Assembly: GCF_000194605.1 (NCBI RefSeq)
Contig: NC_015321.1
Coordinates: 1,116,001 to 1,180,000, forward strand
Reading direction: 5' to 3'
DNA: 64,000 nt
From: Fluviicola taffensis DSM 16823
GTDB lineage: Bacteria > Bacteroidota > Bacteroidia > Flavobacteriales_D > Crocinitomicaceae
The notes beneath the pieces are model-generated. The model saw nothing but the letters and a program-made list of their open reading frames with translations. It did no database searches and was not told the origin of the DNA. The number at the start of each line of letters is the position of its first letter. Position 1 is the first letter of the stretch. Shown in pieces: positions 35,152 to 43,397 of the stretch. The position numbers and the translations under genes were made by a program.

Positions 35152-35286
35152 TCATTAATAAAGGGAGCAAACACTAAAAAAGACAATTCACTCATTTTAA
35201 TAAGATATATTCCTGCTATTTAACCTTGTTTGGGTGCTAACTATTATGGACATATCTCGAAAATAGCGAACACAAACTTTCATTAC

Positions 35287-35387
35287 CTATAACTTGCATA
35301 TATGCGTAACCCCAACTACTTGTAACCAGTTAAAATCAGATTTTACACTGAATTTCAGATGTTTTTGAGAATAGTCTTTGTTACCCT
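35287..35387. repeat. Cassette-boundary-like repeat R3
   Basis: A relative of R1/R2 with outer words CTATAAC and GTTACCC, and shared interior GCATATATGCGTAACCCC, AACTACTTGTAACCAG and CTGAATTTCAG. It is followed by the second shared segment (35395-35520). The 600-bp gap 35152-35752 is filled by these repeats and the terminator repeat at 35651. Confidence 0.65.
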
Positions 35388-35650
35388 AATAAGACACAAT
35401 ATCTCTAAAAATCAATTCACTGTTAAAAAATTACTGGAAAGAAATTTTACCTGAAAGCCAATAGGATTCGAACCGCATTAAATTGTTGAAAAACTGAATA
35501 AAATCAATGGTTTCGGGAGATATTGCTTGCCACCCTCCTTAATCCTTCCTCGGAGGGAGGAGACAGATTGAAGCTTCGAACACAGATACCGCTCTCAAAA
35601 CTCACACTCGTCCCTGAAAGAAAAAAGTACAAACTAAGTGTGAGCGGGAG

Positions 35651-35716
35651 AGTGAGTATTGAGGGCAAAAAGAAAAAGCGAACTACTACCGTAATTCGCT
35701 TTTTCTTTTTGTGAAC
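35651..35716. repeat. Dispersed terminator-containing repeat, copy 2
   Basis: Nearly identical to 30371-30436 (one base differs in the hairpin loop). The hairpin is at 35667-35710. It can end the minus-strand transcript of the reverse-transcriptase operon. Confidence 0.8.
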
Positions 35717-35752
35717 CTACCGCAACAAAAGTCGAACACCCTAGATGAGTAA

Positions 35753-36193
35753 TTAGTACTTTATTCCATTCATTCCACCATATTTTTCAGTGATCACAGA
35801 AATTTCTTCTAAAGCTCTATTTACAAATGATTGATCAGAATTGAACTCGAAGATTAATTCATTGGAAAATTCATTCTGCTCTGAGAATACTCCTTTAATT
35901 CTTACATGTCCCAACTTATCATAGCTCATTGTGAATTCCAAATTTCCTTCATAAGAAATAAAGGTCACTACTCCGTGAATATTCTCATTTGCAATTTTCA
36001 ATCTTTGAGCAAATTCATAGAGCTCTCCGGTTGAAGTATAGAATCTTTCAATTACTCTGAAATTGCGTGATTTGATTTCAAGAGTCACTTGGGAATCATA
36101 TCCACCCCAATGACATGTTTCATTTGGAAATCCAAAGACCTCGTTATATGTAAACTTTATGTAATCTGCTTCTCCTTGTATTGTGAAAGTCAT
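35753..36193 (-). CDS. WapI/DUF6228-like small protein beside the reverse transcriptase
   Basis: A 146-residue soluble protein. The pattern NETCHWGGYDSQV..., YEFAQRLKIANENIHG, SYEGNLEFTMSYDKLGHVRIKG and FEFNSDQSFVNRALEE matches immunity-like proteins of the WapI/DUF6228 group; function is not established. It begins 17 bp after the stop of the reverse-transcriptase gene, so the two form an operon and may work together. An alternative is an unrelated passenger gene. Confidence 0.7.
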   Translation of the reverse strand: MTFTIQGEADYIKFTYNEVFGFPNETCHWGGYDSQVTLEIKSRNFRVIERFYTSTGELYEFAQRLKIANENIHGVVTFISYEGNLEFTMSYDKLGHVRIKGVFSEQNEFSNELIFEFNSDQSFVNRALEEISVITEKYGGMNGIKY

Positions 36194-36209
36194 ATTTCCG
36201 AGTATTTAA

Positions 36210-37760
36210 TTATTCGTCAATTTCATTTTTAAATATTGCTAAGTGCTCTAAAAGATTAATATTGCTTCCAGGCTTCTTGATTGTGTCAAATAGTTTTATA
36301 TCAGTTGGGATTGGTTTAAAAAACTCTAGACTATTACGTTGTAAACTTTTTAGTAATTGTGAATTGATCTTTTTTGGGAAAGGAATTGTGGTTAAATTCA
36401 ATGACTTTAAAAAATAAATCAACCATAATAAATCGTATTGATTATCATCGATGCTTTTAAGTTTTTCGGTTAGCAATTTTTCGATTGTTAAACTTATTTT
36501 AGAGTTAATTCTTACCTTACCTTTATTCTGTTCAATAATCTTTTCAATAATCCCAAGAATCTGTGGAAATGATTTATTTCTTCGTTCTTTTAACATTAAT
36601 AAGAGACTGATTGCTTTTAGCAAATCTTTATCCTTAAAATTAAATTTGAGTTCACGCTTTTTCGTGTATAATTCAGATAAGAAACGGTCAACGACACCTG
36701 TGCCTTCATATTTTTTATCAACCTTTAGAGTTCCGCGAAATGAACTTTCAAAACGTTTATAACCAATTTTCTTTTTGTATCTCAATGAATATGTTTGATA
36801 TTCTGCTGTCCATTCTCTAAACAATCCTTCCGGCAGCTCCTGTACTTGTGACTTACTCTCATTAAGTGTCAGATTGAAAAAGGACATCTGTTTCTGCAAA
36901 GTTTTTATAATCAAGTTTGCATCTTGCTTAGATTGACATAAAAACCGATAATCATCCTTGAATCGAACACCTATAAAATCTATTCCTTTTTCGGTTAATA
37001 TTTTTGAACATTCTGTATCAACAGCACTTAAAATAATTTCTGCAATTAAATCCGAAATAGCAGGTCCAATTGCAATTCCATTTGTGCATCCATCATTTGA
37101 ATATTGGAAAAGCTTATCTAGTATTAAACCAACATAATCATTGAAATTACTCCTGTTCCCTTTTTTTCTAATAACTTCTTTTGTGTGAATTGCCCAAGCG
37201 ATGCTGTGGGTGTAAATTGAAGGATAAAAATTCTTAATGTCTGATTTTAATACGTACTTATAATTATATGCTTCGGAAACGAGGTCATTTTCTCCCATTT
37301 CTAAAAATTCATAGATCATTCTACCAGCTCTTAAGTTTCCTAATTCACCTTCATTTTTAGATGTTATTGGAATCGGAAAGCTATATGAGTGTATTTTATT
37401 ATTAGTCTTAAATAAGGATTTTAAAATTGTTTCCCAATTATCAATAAGATACCAGACAATATCATGGTATATTTTTGGAGCGATTATTCCAAAAGTTCTA
37501 TCCGTCAGGGTTGTTTTTGGGAAAGAAATATTTAATAAGTCTTCTTTTTCAGGTTCAAATTTTGGCTGTCCAGGTATGGTGTTATCAACTGCGAAATAAG
37601 GAGACGTTTTCAAGTCAAATTTCTTTACTCTAAAACACGGAGGAATAATATATTGTTCTGGATAATAACCTTCTTCCAAAAGCCATTTTGCAATTTTATC
37701 TTTAGGTATTTTCTTTAGGAGTCTTTTGGTTTCGGCTGTATGCTCTTTTGGTAAACTCAT
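36210..37760 (-). CDS. Defence-type (Abi/UG group) reverse transcriptase
   Basis: A 516-residue protein. RT palm features are in residues about 95-310: an IPITSKNEGELGNLRAGR entry, YVLKSDIKNFYPSIYTHSI (motif A, catalytic Asp), NGIAIGPAISDLIAEIIL (motif B), VRFKDDYRFL (motif C; KDD instead of the usual YADD) and LNESKSQVQEL. The C-terminal 200 residues are helical with no maturase, endonuclease or integrase domain. This is the plan of Abi/DRT unknown-group RTs that act against phage, not of group II introns or retrons; no ncRNA is identified. The exact subtype cannot be fixed from sequence memory. Operon with 35753-36193. Confidence 0.85.
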   Translation of the reverse strand: MSLPKEHTAETKRLLKKIPKDKIAKWLLEEGYYPEQYIIPPCFRVKKFDLKTSPYFAVDNTIPGQPKFEPEKEDLLNISFPKTTLTDRTFGIIAPKIYHDIVWYLIDNWETILKSLFKTNNKIHSYSFPIPITSKNEGELGNLRAGRMIYEFLEMGENDLVSEAYNYKYVLKSDIKNFYPSIYTHSIAWAIHTKEVIRKKGNRSNFNDYVGLILDKLFQYSNDGCTNGIAIGPAISDLIAEIILSAVDTECSKILTEKGIDFIGVRFKDDYRFLCQSKQDANLIIKTLQKQMSFFNLTLNESKSQVQELPEGLFREWTAEYQTYSLRYKKKIGYKRFESSFRGTLKVDKKYEGTGVVDRFLSELYTKKRELKFNFKDKDLLKAISLLLMLKERRNKSFPQILGIIEKIIEQNKGKVRINSKISLTIEKLLTEKLKSIDDNQYDLLWLIYFLKSLNLTTIPFPKKINSQLLKSLQRNSLEFFKPIPTDIKLFDTIKKPGSNINLLEHLAIFKNEIDE

Positions 37761-37801
37761 TGGTAATTTCCTTATTTTAATGGTTTCGGCTCAATGGAAC
37801 T

Positions 37802-37955
37802 CTGCGAATAGTAATTATTTCAATACTACACAATAATTCTGAAAATCAACAAAGTGTTTTAAAATTTCCATAAAGAAATCTCACCTGAAAGCCATTAGAA
37901 TTCGAACCGCTTTGAATGTTTGGAAAACAGAATAAAATCAATGGTTTCGGGAGAT
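37802..37955. repeat. Partial cassette-boundary repeat R4 and shared segment
   Basis: It begins with the right end of the R repeats (GCGAATAGT) and continues with CAATAATTCTGAAAA, CCTGAAAGCCATTAG, ATTCGAACCGC and ATCAATGGTTTCGGG, as at 34222 and 35395. It lies directly upstream of the reverse-transcriptase gene. The rest of the gap to the tRNA terminator has no gene. Confidence 0.65.
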
Positions 37956-38153
37956 TGGGCTTATCCTCCCCCTTTATCTCACTCTTTTCGCACTACCGTT
38001 TGTCACAGCTCGTCTTCAAGCATTTCATGCTTTCTCCTCCTCCAAAAGGGGGAAACTCAATTCAGTCTTCGAACACGTATTCCGCTCTCATTCTCAATTC
38101 TCACACTGAAAGAAAAAGACTCTGGAGTGAGTGTGAGAGCGAGAAAAGAGTGT

Positions 38154-38202
38154 AAAAAGAAAAAGACCATTTAACTTTCGTTAAACAGTCTTTTTCTTTT
38201 TG
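38154..38202 (-). terminator. Terminator of tRNA-Arg
   Basis: The stem AAAAAGAAAAAGAC / GTCTTTTTCTTTTT encloses a second small stem (TTTAAC / GTTAAA). It directly follows the tRNA 3' end on the minus strand and is related to the dispersed hairpins at 30387 and 35667. Confidence 0.85.
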
Positions 38203-38276
38203 TGACCCCGGAGAGATTCTAACTCCCGACCGCTGGAGCCGAAATCCAGTGCTCTATACAGCTGAGCTACGGAGCC
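38203..38276 (-). tRNA. tRNA-Arg (anticodon TCG)
   Basis: 74 nt on the minus strand fold into a complete cloverleaf: acceptor GGCTCCG / CGGGGTC (with G-T pairs), D-stem GCTC/GAGC, anticodon stem CTGGA/TCCAG with loop TTTCGGC (anticodon TCG), T-stem GGGAG/CTCTC. The T-loop is TTAGAAT where TTCGAAT is expected (C56 to A), and the D-loop has GT where GG is expected (G19 to U). The two changes together would give a U19-A56 pair. No CCA is encoded. Confidence 0.93.
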
Positions 38277-38443
38277 GTTTGCTCATTTAAGCTGGACAAA
38301 GTTAATTTTTATTTTCTAATATGAATGTCGATCAATCTCTTCCAACTCCTATTTTTACACTGTGTTACCCTTTTTCACTTTGTACTGAACCGATATTGTT
38401 ACTTATCAGTCGGTTCCCATAATTCGATCTTGTTCTATTCTTA

Positions 38444-39739
38444 TTAAAAATCAAATAATTCTTTGGCTTCATTCAAAAGACTTTCCCCTTCTTCTCCAGC
38501 TTTTTTGGTTGCTTCTTTCAGAGTTTCTCCGTTCTTGAAACTGTCAATCTGACCCACTGCATTTTCAAGAACTTCTGTTTTCTCAGCAATTTTGGATGCA
38601 TTCGGAACTTTGCTGTTCTTCAATATTTTTTTCGTATTTACATCCTTCAATCGGTTGTATGTGAAGGAACTTGCGATTCTCAGCATGAATACTTTGTCGT
38701 AGACTTCCTTCAAAGCAGTTTCCGAATCCTCTTTTTTCAGGTATTCGATGCATTCATCAATCAGCGCTTTGTCATCATCGGTAAGCAGTTTGCTTTTCTT
38801 CAGTTTATGGAGAGAGATAATTGCTTTGTCTGTATTTCCTTTTTCGAGTTGTACATACACATCGATTGTCCAAACCAATTCGTTATCGATCTTTAGTGTT
38901 TTGCAATCTTTCAATACTTGCTCAAAATCTTCCAGAGCACGCTCGTGGTCTATGTCGCGTTCCATCATCAGTCGATCCATTCCGCGGTAAACATGGTTCA
39001 TTGCACGATACCCTACATAAGACTGTTTTTTATCGAAGGTCCCAATCTGCATGGAATTCATCGTATACCTCAAATCGATATCGGTGTTCTTTTTGAGCCA
39101 TTCCAGGTTATTCGTGTATTCATTTTCCGACAAATAATACAAGCCTTTTTGCATGAATACGAAACCTCTGAGAAAACGCAGGTTGCTTTTCAATTCAGAA
39201 TCCGGGAGCAATTCGATATCTGTTTCCGCGCATTCGTAAAGTGCTATTTCACTTCCCAAACTGCTGCTCGCCATTGCAAGAACGGTCAAAAAAGCATGTT
39301 CTCTTGCTTCCTGCTCTGCTTTGTCTTTGCCTTTGAAATAGTTAGCACTTTTCGTTCCGTCCCAGAACTTTCTGAACGCATCCAAGATCACTGGAAACTC
39401 GTCTTCGTCTGTTTGCGTCACAAACTCATCCATTTGATCGTAAATCTGATACATCGCCCAATAATCTTTTACCGATAAATCATCCGCATGATTCAGTTTC
39501 ATCATCTTTTGCACCAGTTTATCGGAATCTTTTTTAAATACTTTGAATTTGGGAGATTTAGTGCCTTCCGAAGCGTAGCCTCGAATCATCAGTTTCACAA
39601 ACTTATAGGGAACGACTTTTCCTGAAATTAAGTTCTCGTTTAAAGCTACGCGATCCAATTCCAACAATTCTTCGTCTGTTTTTTCAGAGGAACAAGCCGT
39701 TAAAAGGAATACAAGTGATAAGTACAGTAGTTTTTTCAT
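38444..39739 (-). CDS. Lipoprotein with helical repeats
   Basis: A 431-residue lipoprotein: signal with lipobox LVFLLTACSS, then a long all-helical body with TPR-like stretches (SNLRFLRGFVFMQKGLYYLSENEY, ERALEDFEQVLKDCKTL, NTDKAIISLHKLKKSKLL) and a charged C-terminus. It should sit on a membrane facing the periplasm. Specific role unknown. Single gene with a tRNA on one side and 39776-40159 on the other. Confidence 0.8.
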   Translation of the reverse strand: MKKLLYLSLVFLLTACSSEKTDEELLELDRVALNENLISGKVVPYKFVKLMIRGYASEGTKSPKFKVFKKDSDKLVQKMMKLNHADDLSVKDYWAMYQIYDQMDEFVTQTDEDEFPVILDAFRKFWDGTKSANYFKGKDKAEQEAREHAFLTVLAMASSSLGSEIALYECAETDIELLPDSELKSNLRFLRGFVFMQKGLYYLSENEYTNNLEWLKKNTDIDLRYTMNSMQIGTFDKKQSYVGYRAMNHVYRGMDRLMMERDIDHERALEDFEQVLKDCKTLKIDNELVWTIDVYVQLEKGNTDKAIISLHKLKKSKLLTDDDKALIDECIEYLKKEDSETALKEVYDKVFMLRIASSFTYNRLKDVNTKKILKNSKVPNASKIAEKTEVLENAVGQIDSFKNGETLKEATKKAGEEGESLLNEAKELFDF

Positions 39740-39775
39740 GGATTTGATAATTCGATAATAATAAGCGATTGATCA

Positions 39776-40159
39776 TTAAATCTCTACCAACTCAATGGGC
39801 AATCCATCTGGATCGGCGAAGAAGGTGAAGCGTTTGCCTGTAAAGTCATCGATTCGGATAGGTTCGCACGAAACGTTTTTTTGAGCCAATTCTGCCATGG
39901 AATTTTCGATGTCTGCTACTGAAAACGCTAAATGACGCAGACCACTAGCTTCTGGTCTTGAAATGCGATTGGGCGGGTTTGGAAAAGAAAACAATTCGAC
40001 CAAGTAAACACCATTTAGAAGAAGATCTAACTTATAGGAGTCGCGTTCTGATCGGTAATTTTCTGCTAAAATCTCAAAACCAAGGATTTGAGTGTAGAAA
40101 TGTTTCGACTTTTCGTAATCCGAACAGATGATAGCTATATGATGAATGGATTTTAGCAT
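39776..40159 (-). CDS. VOC/glyoxalase-family protein
   Basis: A 127-residue protein of the vicinal oxygen chelate fold (SMU1112c/YaeR type): IHHIAIICSDYEKSKHFYTQILGF, then LRHLAFSVADIENSM and FFADPDGLPIELVEI. Metal ligands are the two histidines (HHIA, LRHLAF) and glutamates in YLVELF and IELVEI. Likely a metal-dependent small-molecule enzyme such as a lyase or isomerase; substrate unknown. It starts 5 bp after the epimerase stop, so the two are in one operon. Confidence 0.88.
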   Translation of the reverse strand: MLKSIHHIAIICSDYEKSKHFYTQILGFEILAENYRSERDSYKLDLLLNGVYLVELFSFPNPPNRISRPEASGLRHLAFSVADIENSMAELAQKNVSCEPIRIDDFTGKRFTFFADPDGLPIELVEI

Positions 40160-40164
40160 GTTCT

Positions 40165-41130
40165 CTAAACATACTTTGTTCCAACCAAGTAATTCTTCAC
40201 ATAATCTTCCACGCCTTCTTCTAAAGTGTGGAATGGAATATCATACCCTTGATCTATCAGCTTCTGCATATTCGCTTCTGTGAAATACTGATATTTGTCG
40301 CGGATATCTGCTGGCGTATCGATGAATGAAATTTGAGGTTCTTTCCCCAATGCCTTGAAAGTGTTTGTTGCCAAATCCAAGAAAGTGCGCGCTTTTCCAG
40401 AACCCAAGTTGTAAATTCCAGATTTTGCAGTTCCTTTCATTAAAAATTCGATGACTGAAACCAAATCTTTCACATAAACAAAATCGCGCATTTGACCTCC
40501 ATCTGTATAATTGGGATTGTGTGAGCGGAATAATTTCATGGATCCGTGTTCTTTCACCTGATTGAACGTATGGAAAATCACCGAAGCCATGCGCGCTTTG
40601 TGGTATTCATTCGGACCGTACACATTGAAGAACTTCAGTCCGTACCAATGTGGTGGGGTTTCTGTTTGCTCCAAAGCCCACATATCAAACCATTGTTTCG
40701 ACCATCCGTAAGGATTCAAAGGTTGCAAGTCTGGCATCGTTGCTTCGTTGTCATCATAACCCAATTCACCCAAACCATAAGTAGCTGCAGAACTTGCATA
40801 CACCAACGGAATTTGAAACTTCACACAGTGATTCCAAACCATTTTCGAATAGTTCACATTCAACTCATCGAAGATTGATTTGTCAAATTCTGTGGTATCG
40901 GTTCTAGCGCCAATGTGCAAAACACAAGTTACTTCATCGCCAAATTCGCTCATCCATTGGTTGAAGTCATTACGCTGAATCATCGCAGCAAAGAGCTTTC
41001 CTTCTAAATTGGAACCTTTTTCGGTTTTGGAAAAATCATCCACCAAAATTAAGTTGTTGATTCCTTTGCTATTTAAAGTTCCAACGATACAACTTCCAAT
41101 AAAACCTGCTGCTCCTGTAATGACAATCAT
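40165..41130 (-). CDS. hldD: ADP-L-glycero-D-manno-heptose-6-epimerase
   Basis: A 321-residue extended SDR: the NAD(P) motif GAAGFIGS at residues 6-13, GARTDTTEFD, YASSAATYG, catalytic YGWSK and the HldD-typical KFFNVYGPNEYHKARMASV and DFVYVKDL. It converts ADP-D-glycero- to ADP-L-glycero-D-manno-heptose for the lipopolysaccharide inner core. Length fits the family. In an operon with the VOC gene downstream. Confidence 0.9.
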   Translation of the reverse strand: MIVITGAAGFIGSCIVGTLNSKGINNLILVDDFSKTEKGSNLEGKLFAAMIQRNDFNQWMSEFGDEVTCVLHIGARTDTTEFDKSIFDELNVNYSKMVWNHCVKFQIPLVYASSAATYGLGELGYDDNEATMPDLQPLNPYGWSKQWFDMWALEQTETPPHWYGLKFFNVYGPNEYHKARMASVIFHTFNQVKEHGSMKLFRSHNPNYTDGGQMRDFVYVKDLVSVIEFLMKGTAKSGIYNLGSGKARTFLDLATNTFKALGKEPQISFIDTPADIRDKYQYFTEANMQKLIDQGYDIPFHTLEEGVEDYVKNYLVGTKYV

Positions 41131-41181
41131 GAATGCTAATTTTGATTACAAATTTACGAAAGTAAAATCACATTAGCTTCT

Positions 41182-41682
41182 TCATTTTTTCCGTTTAAAG
41201 AACCACCTTTCAATTAATCGAACTTGTCCTGAAGGGAATAATTCAACATTTAATATTTCCATTTTGCGATTGTTTAATTTTTCAAGTGTGAATAAACCCA
41301 TTGTATTTGTAAAACCAGTACTCGCATCGTAATTTCCAAAACCAAATTGTTCCCCATCAACACTCATCCACCAACGATTTGCTGAGAATAACGTTTGTTG
41401 AAAGTACGAATTCACCTCGCTTTGAAGAGCTGTTGTGTATTGTAGCTGGAAAACATCGATGTATTGAAAATCATCTTCGTGAAACAGAAACAATGTTCCC
41501 AAATCACTCCACTCATTAGTATTCGCCAAACTTCCCAGGGTATCATAATTCTCTTGAACTACTTTTTCAATAGTCCACGAACCAGCAGCACGTGTCATTA
41601 CTTTTTTAGGTTCATCTTTAAAACAACCCGTTAATTGGAATACTAAAACTCCCAATAAGATAAGTACTTTAATCTTTCTCAT
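41182..41682 (-). CDS. Lipoprotein of unknown function
   Basis: A protein of about 166 residues. The ATG at 41682 is used; the open frame continues to a TTG at 41691. Lipobox LVFQLTGCFKD. The body has an AAGSWTIEKVV start and beta-strand pattern (TLFLFHEDDFQYIDVF, GLFTLEKLNNRKMEILNVEL), as in lipocalin-like Bacteroidota lipoproteins; the family is not certain. It overlaps the end of the barrel gene upstream by 14 bp, so the three genes 43212-41182 form an operon. Confidence 0.8.
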   Translation of the reverse strand: MRKIKVLILLGVLVFQLTGCFKDEPKKVMTRAAGSWTIEKVVQENYDTLGSLANTNEWSDLGTLFLFHEDDFQYIDVFQLQYTTALQSEVNSYFQQTLFSANRWWMSVDGEQFGFGNYDASTGFTNTMGLFTLEKLNNRKMEILNVELFPSGQVRLIERWFFKRKK

Positions 41683-42436
41683 TTGAACCAAATGTTAACT
41701 GTAATCCGAAAACTCCTCTTGAAATCCGATAAACTTCTTGTAATCCATCCGTCGTTGCTGCAATTTGATCTTGAGTAGCAGTTGACTGAAAATATTTCGA
41801 ATCTGTTGCGCTGTTGGACTCCGTGAATTCTCCTCCTAAATATTCTGATTTATTAATCATAAAACTCATATCTAAAAAGATACCTATCATTTTTGTGAAC
41901 CGATATTCTAATCGACCCCCTACTAAACTTACCAAGCGCCAACTCGTATAAACTCCATTCAAATCCCTTTCTCCACCATAGCTTTTGGTCTTTCCATAAG
42001 AATAAAACGTATTCAGATTCAGACTATTGATACTCATGGTTATATAAGGAATAAACGCAAATTTTTCTTTACCAATTCGTCCTCCAATCTGAAGATCGAA
42101 ATAGCTATTTTTAAATTGGAATGAGCGACTTTGATCATAAGCGTAAATTGCCTTGGATTGAAAACCCGTAATTTTCCCCAGATTTATTCCTGTAACAAAC
42201 CACTTCAAACGGAAAATTCCTCCAAAATGATATCCCATACCAAATTGATTAAATTTTACAGGCTTAATCATAGAACTACCGCTGTTTTGAACATTGTAAC
42301 TTTCCAGATACGTATTAAACCCTGGAAAATTTAACCGAGAAGCACTTACTCCTGCTTGAAGCTGAAATTCAAATTGTCCAAAGCTGAAATTGCTGCAAGA
42401 AATCAACACAATTGTGAGTATGATAAGGGGTTTCAT
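41669..42436 (-). CDS. Outer-membrane beta-barrel protein
   Basis: A 255-residue protein with a signal peptide (MKPLIILTIVLISCSNFSFG) and alternating aromatic/polar beta-strands (FGMGYHFGGIFRLKWFVTGIN, FIPYITMSINSLNL, GRLEYRFTKMIGIFLDMSFMI), ending GVFGLQLTFG. Typical of small porin-like barrels of Bacteroidota. It overlaps the upstream barrel gene by 4 bp. Role unknown. Confidence 0.8.
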   Translation of the reverse strand: MKPLIILTIVLISCSNFSFGQFEFQLQAGVSASRLNFPGFNTYLESYNVQNSGSSMIKPVKFNQFGMGYHFGGIFRLKWFVTGINLGKITGFQSKAIYAYDQSRSFQFKNSYFDLQIGGRIGKEKFAFIPYITMSINSLNLNTFYSYGKTKSYGGERDLNGVYTSWRLVSLVGGRLEYRFTKMIGIFLDMSFMINKSEYLGGEFTESNSATDSKYFQSTATQDQIAATTDGLQEVYRISRGVFGLQLTFGSNEKD

Positions 42437-43212
42437 TTGCTAATTTTTGGTTTAATAATCAGACCGCATTGGATGTAATTCAGGTTAAAAATCCATTCGG
42501 TATAGAGCACACCAAGATCCACCTCGGATAATTTATTGATTGCGAAACCAATTTCTGGTCGCAAAGAGATTTGGAGTTTATCGTATTGAATAACTGTAAA
42601 ATCGATTCCAATTCCGTTGACAATATTGAGCTCCTTAGAACCAGGTTTGTAACTGCTAGAAAGAAAATTAAGTCGGTAACCCATCGTTTCACGCTTAAAA
42701 ACTTCACTTTGCGGAGAGTTAGCGCTGAATTTAATACGGTACCGTGTAAATCCAACGTCGTAGAAAAAGCCAATCCGTTTAAAAGGAGTATAGGTGAAAT
42801 TGTAGTGAATTCCTCCAAATTTTGATTTTAGCTTAAACGTTTCTTCGAAATTTTTGGTAGTATTTGTTCTTTTTCCCGTTCCGCTATTGGTTCTACCCTC
42901 AAAATAAAGGCTGTGCTTCGTTTTCTCAGATGCCTCGTATTCTAAACCAATTACAAGTCCTCTATTTAGTTGATTCCAGCGAAGTTCTTTCGTCACATTG
43001 TAAACATCCGTTGAACCGCTAAAATTGGGTGTATTGGAACTGGGATCATACGAATAGTCATAACCCAAATTAAACTTTGTGGCCAAAATTGCTTGCTGAC
43101 TCTCGAGGTAATTGTACCTCCCACCAACAACACCAAGTAGCAAACGAACTTGTGAAGTTCCCTTTAAGGAAAGGAAACAAAGAAAAGCGATAAATACTGT
43201 CTTTTTTATCAT
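42433..43212 (-). CDS. Outer-membrane beta-barrel protein
   Basis: About 259 residues from the ATG at 43212, which begins a signal peptide (MIKKTVFIAFLCFLSLKGTSQ). The body is a series of amphipathic strands (LVIGLEYEASEKTKHSLYFEG, GGIHYNFTYTPFKRIGFFYDVGF) and the end is NYIQCGLIIKPKISK. A paralogue-like partner of the next gene. First gene of the three-gene operon. Confidence 0.78.
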   Translation of the reverse strand: MIKKTVFIAFLCFLSLKGTSQVRLLLGVVGGRYNYLESQQAILATKFNLGYDYSYDPSSNTPNFSGSTDVYNVTKELRWNQLNRGLVIGLEYEASEKTKHSLYFEGRTNSGTGKRTNTTKNFEETFKLKSKFGGIHYNFTYTPFKRIGFFYDVGFTRYRIKFSANSPQSEVFKRETMGYRLNFLSSSYKPGSKELNIVNGIGIDFTVIQYDKLQISLRPEIGFAINKLSEVDLGVLYTEWIFNLNYIQCGLIIKPKISK

Positions 43213-43372
43213 CGTTGCAAAGTTGGGCAAGACTTGGCTTACAATCAATACAGCATATGCCGTACTTTTCCGTTTATTTTCAGTTAGAGAATGGGCTAAT
43301 TAGTTCCAGTCAAAACTTGCACTTTTTTAACAAGCTTCCTGTTCTAAAAAGGACATTCTCAGCAAAAATTAG

Positions 43373-43380
43373 TAACTTTG
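43373..43380 (+). promoter_or_regulatory. -7 box of the tetrahydropterin synthase gene
   Basis: A perfect TAACTTTG lies 17 bp upstream of the TTG chosen as start at 43398. Its position supports that start over longer open frames. Confidence 0.65.
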
Positions 43381-43397
43381 CATCCAATATTTTACGT

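Noticed and set aside
36210-37760. Group II intron or retron
   Set aside because: No maturase or endonuclease domain, no domain V-like RNA and no msr/msd-type region could be identified around the reverse transcriptase.
38821-39478. Long plus-strand open frames opposite the lipoprotein gene
   Set aside because: They are antisense to 38444-39739, which has a clear lipobox and consistent composition.
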